Source of the DNA: Flavobacterium shii
GTDB lineage: Bacteria; Bacteroidota; Bacteroidia; Flavobacteriales; Flavobacteriaceae
Length of the DNA stretch: 64,000 bases
Assembly: GCF_025847235.1 (NCBI RefSeq)
Contig: NZ_JAOZEW010000018.1
Span: 1-64,000, forward strand
Direction: 5' to 3'
In this document: positions 8,520 to 17,730 of the stretch, piece after piece
Position numbering within the stretch: position 1 is the stretch's first letter
Layout of the letters: every line of letters begins with the position of its first letter
The notes under the pieces: model-generated
Told to the model about the DNA's origin: nothing
The model's input: only the letters and a program-made list of their open reading frames with translations
The model's database searches: none
Program-made: the position numbers and the translations under genes

Positions 8520-9131
8520 TTAAAAGTCTTTTCCTCTCATACCAGTAACTAAGCTAAAGGTATTGATTTTTTGATCTTGTAAAATATCCATAACTTTATG
8601 AATTACAGGATATTCTTCTTTAGCATCCCCTTTTATTGCGAATTGTAATTCTTTATCATCAATTTCAATGTTCGCAATACGCGCATTGTAAATCCACTCT
8701 TTCAATTGATTATCTAAAGAATCCTTAGGAATTCCAGGTTGACCTGCTTTACTTCTATCGGCCGCTTTCATGTCAATAATTTGTTTCAAACTTGTGATTG
8801 GAACACCAAATCCTTCCATTAGACCAAATTCATTTTTATCCTGTTCAGAAAAAGCGACACCATATTTTTGCCCCATCAATTCAAGAGTTCTCTTACGAAC
8901 TTCTCTTCCTTTTAAATCAAAAAATACTTTTCCTTTTCCTACTGTAATAGTAGCTAAATCCGTTTCAGGTAATTTAGTTTGTACAGTAGATGCAGGCATG
9001 TCTACAGGAAGTGCCTCAGGCACCTTTGCAGTAGCAGTCAAAATAAAGAAAGTCAACAAAAGAAACGCAACGTCACACATCGCGGTCATGTCCGTAGACG
9101 TTGACTTTTTTTTCATTTTTATTTTTGCCAT
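8520..9131 (-). CDS. exbD: ExbD biopolymer transport protein (first copy)
   Basis: The 203-residue protein has a basic N-terminus and a membrane helix with the conserved aspartate (MTAMCDVAFLLLTFFILT, about 15-32). Its periplasmic domain is longer than that of the second copy, with an extra segment around residues 95-140, and ends in an ExbD-like strand-helix unit (FAIKGDAKEEYPVIHKVMDIL). It is the first exbD after exbB. With the second copy it could form a hetero-dimeric ExbD stator partner. Confidence 0.93.
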   Translation of the reverse strand: MAKIKMKKKSTSTDMTAMCDVAFLLLTFFILTATAKVPEALPVDMPASTVQTKLPETDLATITVGKGKVFFDLKGREVRKRTLELMGQKYGVAFSEQDKNEFGLMEGFGVPITSLKQIIDMKAADRSKAGQPGIPKDSLDNQLKEWIYNARIANIEIDDKELQFAIKGDAKEEYPVIHKVMDILQDQKINTFSLVTGMRGKDF

Positions 9132-9178
9132 TATCTTTGTATTTTAAATTTAGCACAATAATCATGCTAAAAAATTAT

Positions 9179-10000
9179 TTATTGTTTTAAACTTCCTCTG
9201 AAATGTCTGTAAGTATTTACGATTGTAGTACCTGCTTCATCAATAGAGTAAGTCAAATCATCAATTTTAGATGTAAAGAAGTTGTAAGCAATAATTGCAA
9301 AGATAGAAGTACTAATACCTGTAGCAGTATTTACAAGTGCCTCAGAAATACCATTTGCAAGTGCAGCTTGGTCAGGAGAACCTGTAGAAGCTAACGCGCT
9401 AAATGCTTTAATCATACCAGATACTGTTCCTAACAATCCTCCAAGTGTACCTAAAGACACTAATGAAGAAATAATTGTCATGTTTTTCTCTAACATTGGC
9501 ATTTCTAATGAAGTTATCTCTTCGATTTCTTTGTGAATAGTTTCTGAAGCTTCTTCACTATTGAAACCTTCTTTCTTAACTTCTTGATATTTAATTAAAG
9601 CCGATTTAATTGCATTTGCAACTGAACCTTGTTGTTTGTCACAAGAAACGATAGCTGCATCAATGTTACCTTCTTTAATACTTCCTTGAACGCTTTTCAT
9701 GAATTTATCTAAGTTTGCTTTACCAGCAGCTTTAGAAATAACTGTAAATCTTTCAATAGAAAATACAACAACCATTAACAACATACCTAACAAAACTGGA
9801 ACGATAATACCTCCATGGTAAACCATACCTAATATATTTAATGGGTGTCCTTCAACTGTACCTCCTTCAAAATTTGATGGAGATCCCATAAGAAAATTCC
9901 AAATACACCATCCCACAAAAATACATGCTGCAATAATCAACCCCGACACCATTCCTCCGCCATTTGAAGTACTTTCTTTTTTAACTTTAACGTTTGCCAT
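9179..10000 (-). CDS. exbB: ExbB / MotA-TolQ family proton channel
   Basis: The 273-residue inner-membrane protein has an early membrane helix (about 17-38), a second at 60-83, a cytosolic helical stretch, and the conserved MotA/TolQ/ExbB core at about 155-245 (SLGTLGGLLGTVSGMIKAFSAL and ISEALVNTATGISTSIFAIIAYNFF). It forms the proton channel that drives TonB. It is the first gene of an apparent seven-gene minus-strand operon, exbB-exbD-exbD-tonB-small membrane protein-pstS-like-TPR. Confidence 0.95.
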   Translation of the reverse strand: MANVKVKKESTSNGGGMVSGLIIAACIFVGWCIWNFLMGSPSNFEGGTVEGHPLNILGMVYHGGIIVPVLLGMLLMVVVFSIERFTVISKAAGKANLDKFMKSVQGSIKEGNIDAAIVSCDKQQGSVANAIKSALIKYQEVKKEGFNSEEASETIHKEIEEITSLEMPMLEKNMTIISSLVSLGTLGGLLGTVSGMIKAFSALASTGSPDQAALANGISEALVNTATGISTSIFAIIAYNFFTSKIDDLTYSIDEAGTTIVNTYRHFRGSLKQ

Positions 10001-10380
10001 TTTTTTTAATTTTAATAGTTTTAAATAATTTTTATTTTTTAGTTATAATAAACTTGTAGTGCAGCAAATTTATATTTTTAGTTTAAATAAAAAAACTTTT
10101 TTCAATTTAATTCCAATTAATTTAACCTAAATATAAAAAATATCTAATTGAATTAATTGTATTTTAAATAAAATCGAAGTAAAAAAATAATTATTTATGA
10201 GAAAATTTACAACGATTTAGTAAAAAGCAATGCAATCTCTCAAAATCTTCATAATGTGTTAAGAAAATATTTTTTATTATTATTTTTAACAAAATTAGAT
10301 TTTTTTCACGCTAACATCTCTAAATTAAACGATTTAAGAAAAAATATATACCTTGCACTTGAATTAATGTTACACAAAAT
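10001..10380. other. AT-rich divergent promoter region without genes
   Basis: This 380-bp gap separates the divergent exbB operon and the HerA-like gene. It is extremely AT-rich with many homopolymer runs, and I find no convincing ORF or hairpin. It holds the exbB -7 element at 10065-10072. Near 10345 a weaker TATACCTTGC element may serve the plus-strand gene. Confidence 0.6.
10065..10072 (-). promoter_or_regulatory. Candidate -7 element of the exbB-tonB operon
   Basis: The minus strand reads TAAATTTG, an exact TAnnTTTG match, giving an AT-rich 5' leader of about 60 nt before exbB. No T(A/T)AC half-sites of the kind seen before the porin and the TonB receptor occur at the matching distance. 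Confidence 0.5.
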
Positions 10381-11895
10381 ATGAGCCGAAAAGACGAATT
10401 TACTCAAAGTATAAACGAAGGATATCAAACCAAAGGAGAAAGTATTATTCTTGGTGGCGCAATTCTCGATGGAGAACCTTTAACTACACATGTAAAAATA
10501 CCTCTAAAGACACTAAATCGTCACGGATTAATTGCCGGAGCTACGGGAACTGGAAAAACTAAGACAATTCAAGTATTATCCGAACAACTTTCTTTGGCAG
10601 GAATCCCTATTTTAATGATGGATATAAAAGGGGATTTTAGCGGTATTGCAAAAGAAGGTGAAGAAAAAGCTTTCATCACTGAACGCCATGCTAAAATAGA
10701 TATACCTTATAACATATCACAATTCCCTGTCGAATTAATGACTCTTTCTGAACAAAGCGGAGTTCGATTACGAGCTACTGTTTCGGAATTTGGACCCGTT
10801 TTATTCTCTAGAATATTAGGTTTAAATGATACTCAATCGGGCGTTATTTCTGTAATTTTTAAATACTGTGATGACAATAAAATGCCTTTATTAGATTTAA
10901 AGGACATAAAAAAGGTTATCAATTACATTACCGAAGAAGGAAAAGATGAAATTGCCGTGAGTTACGGTAAGATATCAACTGCTACCACAGGAACAATTCT
11001 TAGAAAAATAATTGAGCTTGAACAACAAGGTGCAGATATCTTTTTTGGAGAATTATCTTTTGAAATTGATGACTTAATGCGCATTGATGAAAACGGAAAA
11101 GGATATGTAAACATCATCCGTTTAACAGATATTCAGGACAAACCTAAATTATTCTCAACTTTCATGTTGAGTTTACTAGCAGAGATATATCAACAAATGC
11201 CAGAAAGAGGAGACGTTGATCAACCGGAATTAGTAATTTTTATAGATGAAGCACATTTAATTTTCAACGAAGCCAGCAAAGTATTATTGGAACAAATTGA
11301 AACTATAGTAAAACTTATTCGATCAAAAGGTGTTGGCGTTTATTTTGTAACTCAAAACCCAATGGATGTCCCAAGTGGTGTTTTGGCACAATTAGGATTA
11401 AAAATCCAACATGCATTGAGAGCTTTTACAGCAAATGACAGGCAAGCTATTAAAAAAACAGCCGACAACTACCCTACATCTAAATATTACAAAACAGACG
11501 AGTTACTCACTAGTCTGGGTATCGGAGAAGCCTTGGTTACTGTTCTTAACGAAAAAGGAGTTCCTACACCACTAGTGGCAACTATGATGCGAGCACCGAT
11601 GAGCAGAATGGACGTTTTAACCGAAAGTGAAATTCAGGAGATTAATCAGAAGTCGAAATTAGTAAAAAAATATAGCGAGGTCATCGATCGTGAGAGCGCT
11701 TATGAAATACTAACTAAAAAAATAAGTGATGCAGAGCAAGAAGTAGCGTCACAACAAGAAGAGAAAACTTCAAAGAAAGCGAGTAACGAACCAAGTACTG
11801 CCAGCGTGGTTGGAAAATCTGTTTTAAAAGTTGTAACAAGTGCTACCTTTATAAGAGGCGTTTTTGGCGTTTTGTCAAAAATGTTCAAGAAATAG
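10381..11895 (+). CDS. HerA-like / DUF853-family P-loop ATPase
   Basis: The 504-residue protein has Walker A GATGTGKTKT (about residues 53-62), Walker B LVIFIDEAHLIF (about 285-296) and a helicase-like sensor stretch FVTQNPMDVPSGVLAQLG. This is the arrangement of the HerA/FtsK-superfamily DUF853 proteins, often called putative ATP-dependent DNA helicases. The C-terminal 50 residues are Glu/Lys/Ser-rich and then hydrophobic or basic. No NurA-type nuclease is adjacent, so a DNA-end-processing role is not supported by context. The cellular role is unknown. Confidence 0.85.
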   Translation: MSRKDEFTQSINEGYQTKGESIILGGAILDGEPLTTHVKIPLKTLNRHGLIAGATGTGKTKTIQVLSEQLSLAGIPILMMDIKGDFSGIAKEGEEKAFITERHAKIDIPYNISQFPVELMTLSEQSGVRLRATVSEFGPVLFSRILGLNDTQSGVISVIFKYCDDNKMPLLDLKDIKKVINYITEEGKDEIAVSYGKISTATTGTILRKIIELEQQGADIFFGELSFEIDDLMRIDENGKGYVNIIRLTDIQDKPKLFSTFMLSLLAEIYQQMPERGDVDQPELVIFIDEAHLIFNEASKVLLEQIETIVKLIRSKGVGVYFVTQNPMDVPSGVLAQLGLKIQHALRAFTANDRQAIKKTADNYPTSKYYKTDELLTSLGIGEALVTVLNEKGVPTPLVATMMRAPMSRMDVLTESEIQEINQKSKLVKKYSEVIDRESAYEILTKKISDAEQEVASQQEEKTSKKASNEPSTASVVGKSVLKVVTSATFIRGVFGVLSKMFKK

Positions 11896-11905
11896 ACCAA
11901 AGACT

Positions 11906-11987
11906 AAACCATATAAATGATGTAAGTAAATACAAACGTGACTATTCAGCATAATACTTAAATGAACTTACATCACTTATATGATTT
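11906..11987. repeat. Dispersed palindrome, family 2, copy A
   Basis: The arms at 11906-11927 and 11966-11987 are complementary at 20 of 22 positions (left AACCATATAAATGATGTAAG; right CTTACATCACTTATATG). The right arm is preceded by TTAAATGAA, as in copy C. It sits between the convergent HerA-like gene and kmo and may act as a transcript 3' structure. Other copies are at 30139 and 57697. Confidence 0.75.
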
Positions 11988-11993
11988 AAAAAA

Positions 11994-13340
11994 TTATGCT
12001 TTTTGCAATAATTCAAGGATTTTATTTTCAACAACAGGACTATCCCAAATTGTTTCAATATTTTTCATTCTTAAAACTTCTTCCATAATCGTATTTTGGA
12101 AATCCCCAATAGCCAATGCTTCGGTATAAGGGCGATCACTAAATGTAACTCGGCTATAAAGCGGAATCCATTTATCAGGATGTTTATCCGAGAAAGCTTT
12201 TTCTATTTTCTTTTGTAATAAAAATTTCTCATCGGCAGTTTTGGTACTCATTTCCATAAAATTACGGTATGAGAGCTCCGCAATCGCATCGGCATTTGGT
12301 TTACGTGAAATTTCATATTCAGAGAAAACTGTTTTCCAATCATTTCCATATTTCTGAATCATCTCATACAAAACCGTTATATCTTCAAAACCTGCATTCA
12401 TCCCTTGCCCATAAAAAGGTACAATCGCATGACAAGCATCTCCAATTAAAGCAATTTTATCACTGTAAGTCCAAGGAAAACATTTCATTGTTACCAAAGT
12501 ACTCGTAGGATTATTAAAGAAATCTTCGGCTAATTTTGGTATAACCTCTATAGAATCTGGAAAGTTTTTTTCAAAAAAGGCTTCAACCTGTTTTCTATCT
12601 GTTAGCGAATCAAAAGAATTTTCACCTTCAAAAGGCATGAATAAAGTACAAGTAAAACTACCATCTAAGTTAGGTAATGCAATAAGCATATACTCTCCTC
12701 GTGGCCATATATGAAATGAATTTTTATCTAGTTTATGTGTAGCATCAGGATTTGCCGGAATATTTAATTCCTTATATCCCATATTCAAAAATTCTTGCGA
12801 ATAATTAAACATGCTTTGGCGTTGCATCCTGTGACGAATTCTGGAGAAAGCACCATCGGCACCAAAAACCATATCGTATTTTTTCTCTTCCCATTCCCCT
12901 CTCTCTGTTTCACCAATATGTAATGTCGCTTCATTTAAGGTAACATCCCATATTTTTTGCTCAAAGAAAAATTCGGCTCCGGCATTTTCTGCCAAATCAA
13001 TCATTTTCCTATTTAAGGTTCCTCTGGAAATAGAATAAATACTTTCGCCTTCTTGTCCATAATCCTGGAAATTCAATTTATCGACTAAATGTATTGCCCG
13101 TTTATCCATCGGAATGGCAATCTCACGAACTGCATCTCCAACACCAACTCCATCCAGTGCTTTCCAGCCTCGGTTGGACATAGCCAAATTTATCGATCGT
13201 CCCGAAAAATTAATTTTACGAATATCCGGACTTCGGTCATAAACATGAACTTCATGACCTTCCTTTTTAAGATAAATTGCCAATAACGAGCCAACCAATC
13301 CAGAACCTACAACAGCAATTTTAAGTGGAGTTTGCATCAA
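11994..13340 (-). CDS. kmo: Kynurenine 3-monooxygenase
   Basis: This FAD-dependent aromatic hydroxylase converts L-kynurenine to 3-hydroxykynurenine with NADPH and O2. The N-terminal dinucleotide fold (VVGSGLVGSLLAIYLKKEG), the FAD ribose motif DRSPDIRKINFSGRSINLA and the second FAD motif GDACHAIVPFYGQGMNAGFED are all present. At 448 residues it is a normal length. Kynureninase at 20229 supplies the next step toward 3-hydroxyanthranilate, so the pair points to tryptophan-derived NAD synthesis or tryptophan breakdown. The two genes are about 7 kb apart and not in one operon. Confidence 0.94.
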   Translation of the reverse strand: MMQTPLKIAVVGSGLVGSLLAIYLKKEGHEVHVYDRSPDIRKINFSGRSINLAMSNRGWKALDGVGVGDAVREIAIPMDKRAIHLVDKLNFQDYGQEGESIYSISRGTLNRKMIDLAENAGAEFFFEQKIWDVTLNEATLHIGETERGEWEEKKYDMVFGADGAFSRIRHRMQRQSMFNYSQEFLNMGYKELNIPANPDATHKLDKNSFHIWPRGEYMLIALPNLDGSFTCTLFMPFEGENSFDSLTDRKQVEAFFEKNFPDSIEVIPKLAEDFFNNPTSTLVTMKCFPWTYSDKIALIGDACHAIVPFYGQGMNAGFEDITVLYEMIQKYGNDWKTVFSEYEISRKPNADAIAELSYRNFMEMSTKTADEKFLLQKKIEKAFSDKHPDKWIPLYSRVTFSDRPYTEALAIGDFQNTIMEEVLRMKNIETIWDSPVVENKILELLQKA

Positions 13341-13413
13341 AAAAAAATGTAATTATACGCTCGTAAAAATAAGTATATAATCTATAGAATAGGCTATAAA
13401 CCAAAGAAATATT

Positions 13414-13511
13414 TGGGCGTGCCCCTCCCAAAAAGGTTGGGTCAGGCTTTTCATTACAATCTTTTTTTCGTCCCTCAAAAAAGGATTTTCACTCCAATCC
13501 TTCACGCAATC
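13414..13511 (-). repeat. Dispersed intergenic repeat, family 1, copy R4
   Basis: Read on the minus strand, the core AGTGAAAATCCTTTTTT ... AAAAAAGATTGTAATGAAAA aligns with R2 (AGTGGAAATCCTTTTT ... AAAAAGATTGTAACGAAAA). The central stem-loop is different and weaker. It fills most of the gap between kmo and the penicillin acylase gene, a region with no ORF. Confidence 0.6.
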
Positions 13512-13554
13512 AGTTACATAATAAAATAAATCAGAACATAAAGCCTTCCGTTTT

Positions 13555-15939
13555 CTATTTAGGTTTAAAAACCAATTTAGTAGAAGTTTTTATAATTTCC
13601 TCTTTGTTTAATTTCATTTTTCGGAACTTTCCTTCATTATATAATGTTGCCTGATCTGAATAATGTTTGCTAAATGGATTTCCTGACTGCCCGGTTGGCA
13701 AAATACTCCAACTATTTTCTATATCCGAAAAATCAATTATTCTTCTTGTTGATGGCCCACCTTTTACATCGTAAATCCCTTTATCTGTAAAATCATAGAA
13801 CTGATTATTGATTACCTCATCTGCACCAGTAACCGCAAAAGGCCCTACATTAAAGATGCGACGTAAAGCTGCTACCTGCCCCAATGGATGATGATACTCT
13901 ACAGTATGTACTTTTTCCCATTTCCAATTCTGAATATTATTTCCTAACTGCTTCTCAAGTCCAGCAACTGCTTCGTGAAATGATTTTGCCAAAATCTGAC
14001 TTTTGGTTTCTTTTACATTTTGGGTCAGAATATTATCCCACCAAACCGAATTATCATTCTCTATCTGTTTTGCAATGATTTGTTTTACAAGATGCGTTCC
14101 TAAAAACTGTTTAAAATCGTCTTCTCCCAATTCATCTTCGAATGTATTTTTTAAATATGAATATACCCATTTATTGTAAATTGTTGGCGCAACATCTTCC
14201 AAATTATTAGTTCCTTTCCAGTCTTTAAGAACAGAAAGTGCTTGTTTTTCATTTGCAGAAAGCGGCTCGTTCCTGATACTTGAAACTAAATTCCGAACTA
14301 CTGTTGGAGAAACTGATGATGTATTATCAAAAATCATTTTACTAACTGCTTCTTTATCCCAATCTGATTTTTCGTCAAGCAATTGTGTAATTCTTTTGGC
14401 ACGGTCTTCCGGTAAATAATATCCCGGATATAAAAAACCATCAATAGCTTCCGGCTGGTTATTAGCAGAATATACATAGCCCCATTTTGGATTTTCTGCC
14501 GATGGGTTTTTGGAGAAATCCAAATACTCTGCAATATCCTCTTTTCCGCTTGCGCCATCAAGAATAAAATTAGGATTTACGCCTTTATTGTGTTTATATA
14601 AACTTCCAGTTGCCCACCATCCTACATTTCCTTTCGCATCACCATACATTACATTTAAACCCGGAGCTGCTACAAGGGAAACTGCATTTTTAAAATCATT
14701 TTTATTCTTAGAGTGTGAAAGTCCATAAACCGCATCCAAAATCTTTATAGGTTGTTGTGTATAAACCCAAGACATCGCAATAGGTTTATCGGTCTTCAAT
14801 TCTTCGATTAATCCATTCATAAGTGGCCCGTGACGACTTATCTTTACATTTACAACAACATCCGATGAGTCTTTAATCTTTATGACTTTCTTTCTCGTTT
14901 CGTATTTTTCAAAACCATTTGGTGTTTTATATTCATTGGAATCTCCTGATTTATTTTCTTCTTGATAAAAATCTATATCATCATTTTCAAACATTGTTAA
15001 ACCGTATGCATAATCACGATTATGACCTAATAAAGGATATGGAGTTCCTGCCAAGTAACAACCGTACAATTCAAAATCCGGAGTTACTATGTGTGCCTCA
15101 TACCAAGTTCCCGGTTGCGAGAATCCAATATGTGGATCATTTGCAAAAATAACTTTCCCGCTTTTTGTTTTTTTAGGAGATATTACCCAACTATTACTAC
15201 CTACAAATGGGGCGATTGGAGATTTCTCTAAAAGTGAAGCTACCGATTTGGAAATTGCTGCAAATTCCTCTGGTTTTTCCTTTACATTTTTTATTTGTGT
15301 AGTATTAAATTCTCCATTTAAACCCAAATCTTTTAAATATTCATTTCCGTATTTATTACGAATGTCTGTCAATAAAGGATCCGTTTTTTGTGCTATTGCA
15401 AAACTGAAAGACATATAGCCAAAAATATTGTAAACGTCTTTTATCGTAAATTTTTCTTTTTTTACACCTACCAACTGGAATTCAATTGGCGTAACACCAT
15501 CTTCCATATATTGATTGATACCATCCAGATAAGCCATCGTTAATTGATAACTCTGACTATTTTTATCTAATTGTGCAATTGCTTTATCAGAAGCTTCTTC
15601 TATTCCTAGACCAGAGAAAAACTTATCGTTCCTTAACATTACCGAACCAAAAATTTCTGATAATCGTCCTGACGCAATACGACGCATTAATTCCATTTGC
15701 CATAAACGATCCTGCGCATGCACGTAACCCAAAACTGTCATCGCTTCTTTTTGGGAATTTGCATAAATATGCGGCACTCCAAAATCATCAAAATACACTG
15801 TAGTTTCTTTTTGAATATTTTTCAACTTTAATTCTCCTTCATATTTAGGTTTTAAATGAAAAATATAAGTGCATAAACCAATTCCTAAAATAACTAGTAT
15901 TAAGAATAAAACAAGCAGTATTTTTTTGATTTTTTTCAT
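13555..15939 (-). CDS. Penicillin acylase-family (Ntn-hydrolase) protein
   Basis: The 794-residue protein has an N-terminal hydrophobic signal or anchor (about 6-27). An alpha-chain region follows (DDFGVPHIYA, GYVHAQDRLWQMELMRR), then a spacer and the predicted self-cleavage site G247-S248 in FVGSNSWV. The Ser that becomes the N-terminal nucleophile is therefore present. Downstream beta-chain motifs include ANDPHIGFSQPGTWYEAHI and GLTMFENDDIDFY. Relatives hydrolyse amide bonds of penicillins, acyl-homoserine lactones or N-acyl amino acids; the natural substrate here is not predictable. The export signal implies a periplasmic location. Confidence 0.92.
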   Translation of the reverse strand: MKKIKKILLVLFLILVILGIGLCTYIFHLKPKYEGELKLKNIQKETTVYFDDFGVPHIYANSQKEAMTVLGYVHAQDRLWQMELMRRIASGRLSEIFGSVMLRNDKFFSGLGIEEASDKAIAQLDKNSQSYQLTMAYLDGINQYMEDGVTPIEFQLVGVKKEKFTIKDVYNIFGYMSFSFAIAQKTDPLLTDIRNKYGNEYLKDLGLNGEFNTTQIKNVKEKPEEFAAISKSVASLLEKSPIAPFVGSNSWVISPKKTKSGKVIFANDPHIGFSQPGTWYEAHIVTPDFELYGCYLAGTPYPLLGHNRDYAYGLTMFENDDIDFYQEENKSGDSNEYKTPNGFEKYETRKKVIKIKDSSDVVVNVKISRHGPLMNGLIEELKTDKPIAMSWVYTQQPIKILDAVYGLSHSKNKNDFKNAVSLVAAPGLNVMYGDAKGNVGWWATGSLYKHNKGVNPNFILDGASGKEDIAEYLDFSKNPSAENPKWGYVYSANNQPEAIDGFLYPGYYLPEDRAKRITQLLDEKSDWDKEAVSKMIFDNTSSVSPTVVRNLVSSIRNEPLSANEKQALSVLKDWKGTNNLEDVAPTIYNKWVYSYLKNTFEDELGEDDFKQFLGTHLVKQIIAKQIENDNSVWWDNILTQNVKETKSQILAKSFHEAVAGLEKQLGNNIQNWKWEKVHTVEYHHPLGQVAALRRIFNVGPFAVTGADEVINNQFYDFTDKGIYDVKGGPSTRRIIDFSDIENSWSILPTGQSGNPFSKHYSDQATLYNEGKFRKMKLNKEEIIKTSTKLVFKPK

Positions 15940-16062
15940 GTTTCTAAATTGTATAAATAAATATTATAATGAATTCATTTTTTTTTCAAAATCATAATTG
16001 TATCCAAAAGTTATTTCTTTTAAACCTTTAAATTTATATATTTAAAATAAAATATGCACTAA

Positions 16063-17625
16063 ATGTCATTAAATAAAAAAATAATTATAGGAATATTTTC
16101 ATTGTTAGTCTTCTTGTTTTTAATAAATACAGGGCTAAACTTTTGGATAAAAAAACAACTTCCTAAAATTATTCAGGACAACAATACAACTCCTTATCAA
16201 ATCACTTATGAGAACCTAAAAATTGATCTTTGGTCGGCAGCTATTTATGCTTCCAATATAGTTGTAAATCCAAAAGACACTCCTAAAGATAGTGCTGCTA
16301 AAATTGGGATTTATTCTAAAATTGGAACTGTTGCCATTAATGATTTTAATATCTGGAATCTTGTATTTAATGATGTTTTACATGCCAAAAGTATAACTAT
16401 AGATCAAGCTCGTGTAATCTTATACAAAAAAGATGAGAAAGCAATAGATAACAGCAACAGCATTCGCACACAGGTAATCGAGCCTTTTCAAAAAATCATT
16501 GTTGTCTCCAATATCTACCTCAACAAAGCCAGCTTGGACATCATGTCTACCCAAACAAATAAGCCCATTTTATACACTCGGAATATTGCGGTTGTAGTTG
16601 AAGGAATTGTTATCAATGACGAAATTCTTAAACAAAAAATACCTTTTTCATATCAAAAATATGCACTGAATTGTGATAGCTTATATTACAAACCTAATAA
16701 GTTTTATACACTGACTGCTTCAAAGATAGCTACCAATAATCATTCTCTAAAAATAAAAGATTTCAGTTATATCCCTTTATACACGCGCCATCAATTTGTA
16801 CAAAAAATAACAAAGGAAAAAGATTTATTTACTATAAAAATAAAGTCTTTAGAATTTAACACTATGAATTGGGGATTTAAAAACGACTTATTTTTCTTTA
16901 ATGCAAATTCTCTTGCTCTAGATCATGTCGACGCAAATATCTATCGTAATAAAATACCTGAAGATGATTTAAGCAAAAAGCCGCTATACAATGCTTTACT
17001 ACGAAAAATTCCATTCCCGTTAAAAATCGACACTCTTTCTATCCGAAATTCAAAATTAGTATATGAAGAAGAAATCAATTTCCAGAAAGGCTCTGCTAAA
17101 CTAGCATTTGATCATTTTAATCTAAATGCTACTAATCTACAAAGTGGTTTTGGCTTAAAAAAAGCAGCCGATTTGGATATCAATATCCAATGTTTATTTA
17201 TGAAAAACTCTGCTTTAAAAATACATTGGACATTAAATGTATTAGATAAAAACGATAATTTTCATATTAAAGGGAACATTTCAAACTTTGATGTTCAGGC
17301 AATGTATGCTTTTACGAAACCCTACATCAATACTTCATTCGAAGGTACTTTTGATGATTATCATTTTGATATTACAGGAAATGATAAAACTGCCAAGGGG
17401 AATGCAAGCTTGAAATATAAGGATCTTAAAGTTACTTTATACAAAAAGAAAAACCCTGAAAAAGAAGCAAAATTAAAGAGTTCTTTAGCCAATTTAATTC
17501 TTAAAAGAGACTCTGATAATGAAGCAAAAAGGGCTGAAATAGAATTGGAACGTATTCCGGAAAAGTCTTTTTATAACTTTTTGTGGCGAAGTATAGCCGA
17601 ATCCTTAAAGAAGATTTTAATTTAA
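16063..17625 (+). CDS. AsmA/DUF748-like envelope protein
   Basis: The 520-residue protein has one N-terminal membrane anchor (IIIGIFSLLVFLFLINTGLNFWI, residues 7-29) and a long periplasmic beta-rich part. Local phrases such as YQITYENLKIDLWSAAIYASNIVVNP resemble DUF748/AsmA-like repeats, which form grooves involved in inter-membrane lipid traffic. Identification is by architecture and local similarity only. The start at 16063 is preceded by an out-of-play ATG at 16053 that stops after two codons. The gene is alone on the plus strand before the NMO-like gene. Confidence 0.6.
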   Translation: MSLNKKIIIGIFSLLVFLFLINTGLNFWIKKQLPKIIQDNNTTPYQITYENLKIDLWSAAIYASNIVVNPKDTPKDSAAKIGIYSKIGTVAINDFNIWNLVFNDVLHAKSITIDQARVILYKKDEKAIDNSNSIRTQVIEPFQKIIVVSNIYLNKASLDIMSTQTNKPILYTRNIAVVVEGIVINDEILKQKIPFSYQKYALNCDSLYYKPNKFYTLTASKIATNNHSLKIKDFSYIPLYTRHQFVQKITKEKDLFTIKIKSLEFNTMNWGFKNDLFFFNANSLALDHVDANIYRNKIPEDDLSKKPLYNALLRKIPFPLKIDTLSIRNSKLVYEEEINFQKGSAKLAFDHFNLNATNLQSGFGLKKAADLDINIQCLFMKNSALKIHWTLNVLDKNDNFHIKGNISNFDVQAMYAFTKPYINTSFEGTFDDYHFDITGNDKTAKGNASLKYKDLKVTLYKKKNPEKEAKLKSSLANLILKRDSDNEAKRAEIELERIPEKSFYNFLWRSIAESLKKILI

Positions 17626-17730
17626 TTATTTTCAAAAAACATAAACATCTAGAAACATGACATATATCAGCTTTTTTACAAAATGATTTTACAACATTTG
17701 CCAATTATTTAATTATTACAATAATAACAA

